Assembly: GCA_033063855.1 (NCBI GenBank)
Contig: CP093831.1
Span: forward strand, 6,386,001 to 6,450,000
Origin: Smittia aterrima
Taxonomy: Eukaryota; Arthropoda; Insecta; Diptera; Chironomidae
Length of the DNA stretch: 64,000 nucleotides
Reading direction: 5' to 3'
The notes under the pieces are model-generated. The model did no database searches, was not told where the DNA came from, and was given only the letters and a program-made list of their open reading frames with translations. Position numbers and translations under genes: made by a program. Below, in pieces: positions 61,403 through 64,000 of this stretch; position 1 is the first letter of the stretch; each line of letters opens with the position of its first letter.

Positions 61403-63660
61403 ATGTTAACTCTAAGGCGCGTCGTTCGTTATGGGTTTGTTGGTGGAAGCATCTTAGGCACGGGCATAAGTTTGCATACAAATAATTATGATATAAGTGG
61501 AATTGGAATAGTGCGAGCCTCGCGTTCGGCCGTTGCCTTAGTTGAGATTGCTGGAATCTATCGACGAGAACTTTACTTCAAAGATTGGGACAAGTCATCA
61601 AAGGAATATCGAGCGCAACGCAGCATAGCTCATCAGAAAGCAGCTGACCGAATACTCGAACTCTGTTGTCTTAATCGAGGCATTTACATCAAGGTCGGCC
61701 AACACATGGGATCACTCGAATATTTGCTGCCCATCGAGTTTGTCAACACAATGAAAATTCTTCATAGCAAGGCACCGTCCAACACCCTTGAAGAGATCTA
61801 CAAAGTTATTCGTCAGGAGCTCAGGCGTGACGTAAGTTTCTCTCGACTGCATTCCACGTCACATGGTCCGGAAGGAAGACCACTTTCGAAAGATCAAGTC
61901 CACATTTCATCATTGTCTTTTAAAACCTTGTTTGTCTACTTTGTCATTCACGTGTTCACGTTACTGTGTCGCGAAAATTCTCTCAAGTCCATGAGCACTA
62001 AACTGGTTTATCATCTTCAGTTCCCTCCAAATCAGTCGAAGATGCATAAAATTAAGGCTTTTATTCAACCGAATGAACTTGGAGTCTCCTCTTCATCTTT
62101 TTTAATCTCTTATGCTCATGGCAACAACAAACCTTGGGTTGCAACGAAGTCACTGTGTCAGTAAAACTTTAAGTAACGGCCAATATTTAACGTAAATTAT
62201 TAAATGAAAATTAAAAGTCAATGACCTTGAAAATTTTCCGAAAAAAATTGTAAAAAAATTCATCTTCAAGCCCTGGTTCATTCATTAAAACCCAATGAAT
62301 CATTTGGCTATTCCAACTTTCTCTTGCATAATATCAACACATTTTTTTTCTTTCTTGCAGCCTTCAGAGCTTTTTGACTCATTCGACCCAGAGCCACTTG
62401 GAGTTGCAAGTTTAGCTCAAGTTCACAGAGCTACCCTCAAGAACGGTAAAGAAGTCGCCGTTAAAGTTCAACATCATTACGTCAGAGGAAATGCAAAAGT
62501 TGACACACACACAATGGAGTGGTGCGTCAAAATAATGGGCTGGATGTTCCCCGAGTGCAGATTTCAATGGTTGGTCGATGAGTCGAAAAAGAATTTGCCG
62601 ATGGAACTCGACTTTCTCCATGAGGGCAAAAATACAGAAAAGGTTCGCACATGCAACTCACACATTGAAAGTAACAACTGTTAATTGTTTACTCTTTCAG
62701 ATTCGTACGCATTTCAAAAACGTGAAATGGCTTAAAATCCCGAAAATTCATTGGGAACTATCAACTGACCGAGTTCTCGTCATGGAATATTGTCCAGGTG
62801 GACAAGTCAACGATCTTGAGTATTTGAAGAAAAATAAAATCGATCCCATGGACGTTTCCAACAAGTTGGGAATTCTTTACTCGAACATGATCTTTTTGAA
62901 CGGGTAAGCGACAAAACGAATCTTCTTTGATTAGCATTAATCAATTTTTCTTTTCTTTACAGTTACGTTCACTCAGATCCACATCCAGGAAACATTCTCG
63001 TCCACAAGAACAAAAAAGGAGGAACTGACATCGTTCTCTTGGATCATGGCTTATACGCTGTAAGTTCAAATTATCAGAAATATTTGAGATTTATTGAAAT
63101 ATTCATTGTTTTAGAATCTAACGACTCGTTTCCGTTACGAGTATGCACAACTTTGGATGAGTATTCTTCGAATCGACCGCAAAGCGATGCGACAACATGC
63201 CTACAACTTAGGAATCAAGGGCGATCTTTATGGTGTCTTCGCGTGCATGGTGACTGGTCGTCCTTGGGAAGCAATCATGTCAGGCATCAGCAGCAAAAGA
63301 CCTGATAACTACGAGAGAGAGCTTCTTCTTACTGGCGGAGCTTTGGTGCTTCCAGACATTGCAGACATTCTAGAGAAAGTTGACCGACAAATGCTTCTAG
63401 TTCTAAAAACAAATGACTTGATCCGTGGAATAGAAACAACTCTGAAAACAAACGATCGAATGACAGCATTTTGGGTGATGTCGAAGTGCTGCATAAAGAC
63501 TATAAGAAACGAAGAAATCGAGAGATCAGCATCGTACTGGCGAAAGTTCTATCTGACAGCTAGATCAAGTTGGTCACTCTTCAAGATCAACTTTTTCTAT
63601 GTCTGCTGGGGATTCGCGCAAGGGAGCTATTACACAACATTGAAGCAGTTGTTCATTTGA
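61403..63660 (+). CDS. Adck1: ADCK1, mitochondrial UbiB/ABC1-family atypical kinase, 5 exons, 518 aa
   Basis: Exons 61403-61831, 62361-62642, 62701-62903, 62963-63059 and 63115-63660, all in phase. Length matches ADCK1 (about 520 aa). Family motifs in order: KxGQ (YIKVGQHMGSLEYLLP), the Ala-rich loop (PLGVASLAQVHRA), the catalytic-type lysine in VAVKVQHH, the ADCK1-like hinge VMEYCPGGQVND, the catalytic loop YVHSDPHPGNILV, and LLDHGLY in place of DFG, as is usual in ADCK1. The C-terminal 182 residues include ELLLTGGALVLPDIADILEK. I start at the ATG at 61403; an upstream in-frame extension has no ATG. The first intron (529 nt) stays open for 111 codons, so unspliced reading would give a false C-terminus. 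ADCK1 acts in mitochondria, with links to cristae/MICOS upkeep and lipid homeostasis; its substrate is not settled. AATAAA at 63934-63939. Confidence 0.95.
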
Positions 63661-64000
63661 ATCCACATTTGATACTCTAATTGCCATCCGTCCTTAGGTT
63701 AAATTCTTCTGGCAATATTATTAATATTCTAAGCTGCAGACTGACCCTTTCTGCAAATGCTTTACGAGCTATTCGCACATTTTATCTCCTGGTTGTTGAG
63801 AAATACTCTTTTGTTAAGTAAAAGACATCGAAAAGTTTTTAGAACAATGAAAGCTTGAGCAATAATCAAGAATCGACCTTAAAAGTATTTGTTGTGCAAT
63901 CAAAAAAGTCTATTTTTATACTTCCTGAAAGTCAATAAAGCTAATTTTATATTTTTACAAAAATTGTTTTTTTTTCGCAGTGAAACAGTTGCACGAATAA
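63661..64000 (+). other. 3' UTR and flank of ADCK1
   Basis: Contains the AATAAA at 63934-63939 followed by AT-rich sequence. No further gene begins before the window ends. Confidence 0.5.

Noticed and set aside
1..64000. CRISPR array, bacterial operon or viral insertion
   Set aside because: No spaced direct-repeat array, no ribosome-binding-site-led operon and no viral gene motifs were found; the genes present have spliceosomal introns.

Overview
The window reads as nuclear DNA of a nematoceran fly (Diptera; a midge-like genome is my best guess, inferred). Reasons: many 50-110 nt GT-AG introns, TATA plus TCAGT-type start sites about 31 bp apart, AT-rich spacers, and insect families such as an ionotropic receptor, a DUF1091 secreted protein, an odorant-binding-protein-like protein and a Dpr-interacting (DIP) immunoglobulin protein. 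There is no sign of bacterial or organelle DNA.

Layout. 1-5.2 kb: spacer or intron ending in the last exon of a FAM89/LRAP-type gene (+). 5.2-9.4 kb: an AT-rich island with a non-LTR retrotransposon remnant (-), a three-exon DUF1091 secreted-protein gene (-) and a divergent Skp1-like gene carrying a one-base frameshift (-). 9.4-17 kb: no genes recognised; dispersed repeats and a TIR-bounded element at 15.77-16.47 kb holding a GT microsatellite, a 10-bp minisatellite and a tandem block. 17.2-20 kb: a small basic secreted protein (-) and a two-exon ionotropic receptor (+). 20-30 kb: no genes recognised. 30.0-30.5 kb: a two-exon secreted OBP-like protein with a very acidic tail (+). 32.0-37.4 kb: a complete 16-exon DIP-type gene (+, 444 aa). 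37.4-59.5 kb: no complete gene, but this stretch holds second copies of six blocks from the first 40 kb. 59.5-60.8 kb: an NKRF-like XTBD/dsRBD/R3H-like protein (+). 61.4-63.66 kb: ADCK1, a mitochondrial UbiB-family atypical kinase (+), complete in five exons.

The most unusual feature is the duplicated-block array. Six near-identical blocks of 0.4-1.6 kb from 11-40 kb recur at 45-57 kb, five inverted and one direct, in scrambled order and separated by other sequence. One contains Ig2 and Ig3 of the DIP gene with introns. In about 708 coding nt of that copy I counted four differences, all synonymous, against 5 in 204 nt of two introns. Real segmental duplication, gene conversion between inverted arms, alternative haplotypes or an assembly/amplification chimera are all possible; long reads would decide.

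The genes do not form one pathway. The window mixes conserved housekeeping genes (NKRF-like, ADCK1, FAM89-like), a neuronal recognition gene (DIP) and lineage-specific secreted or sensory genes. All exon joins were done by eye and checked for phase.
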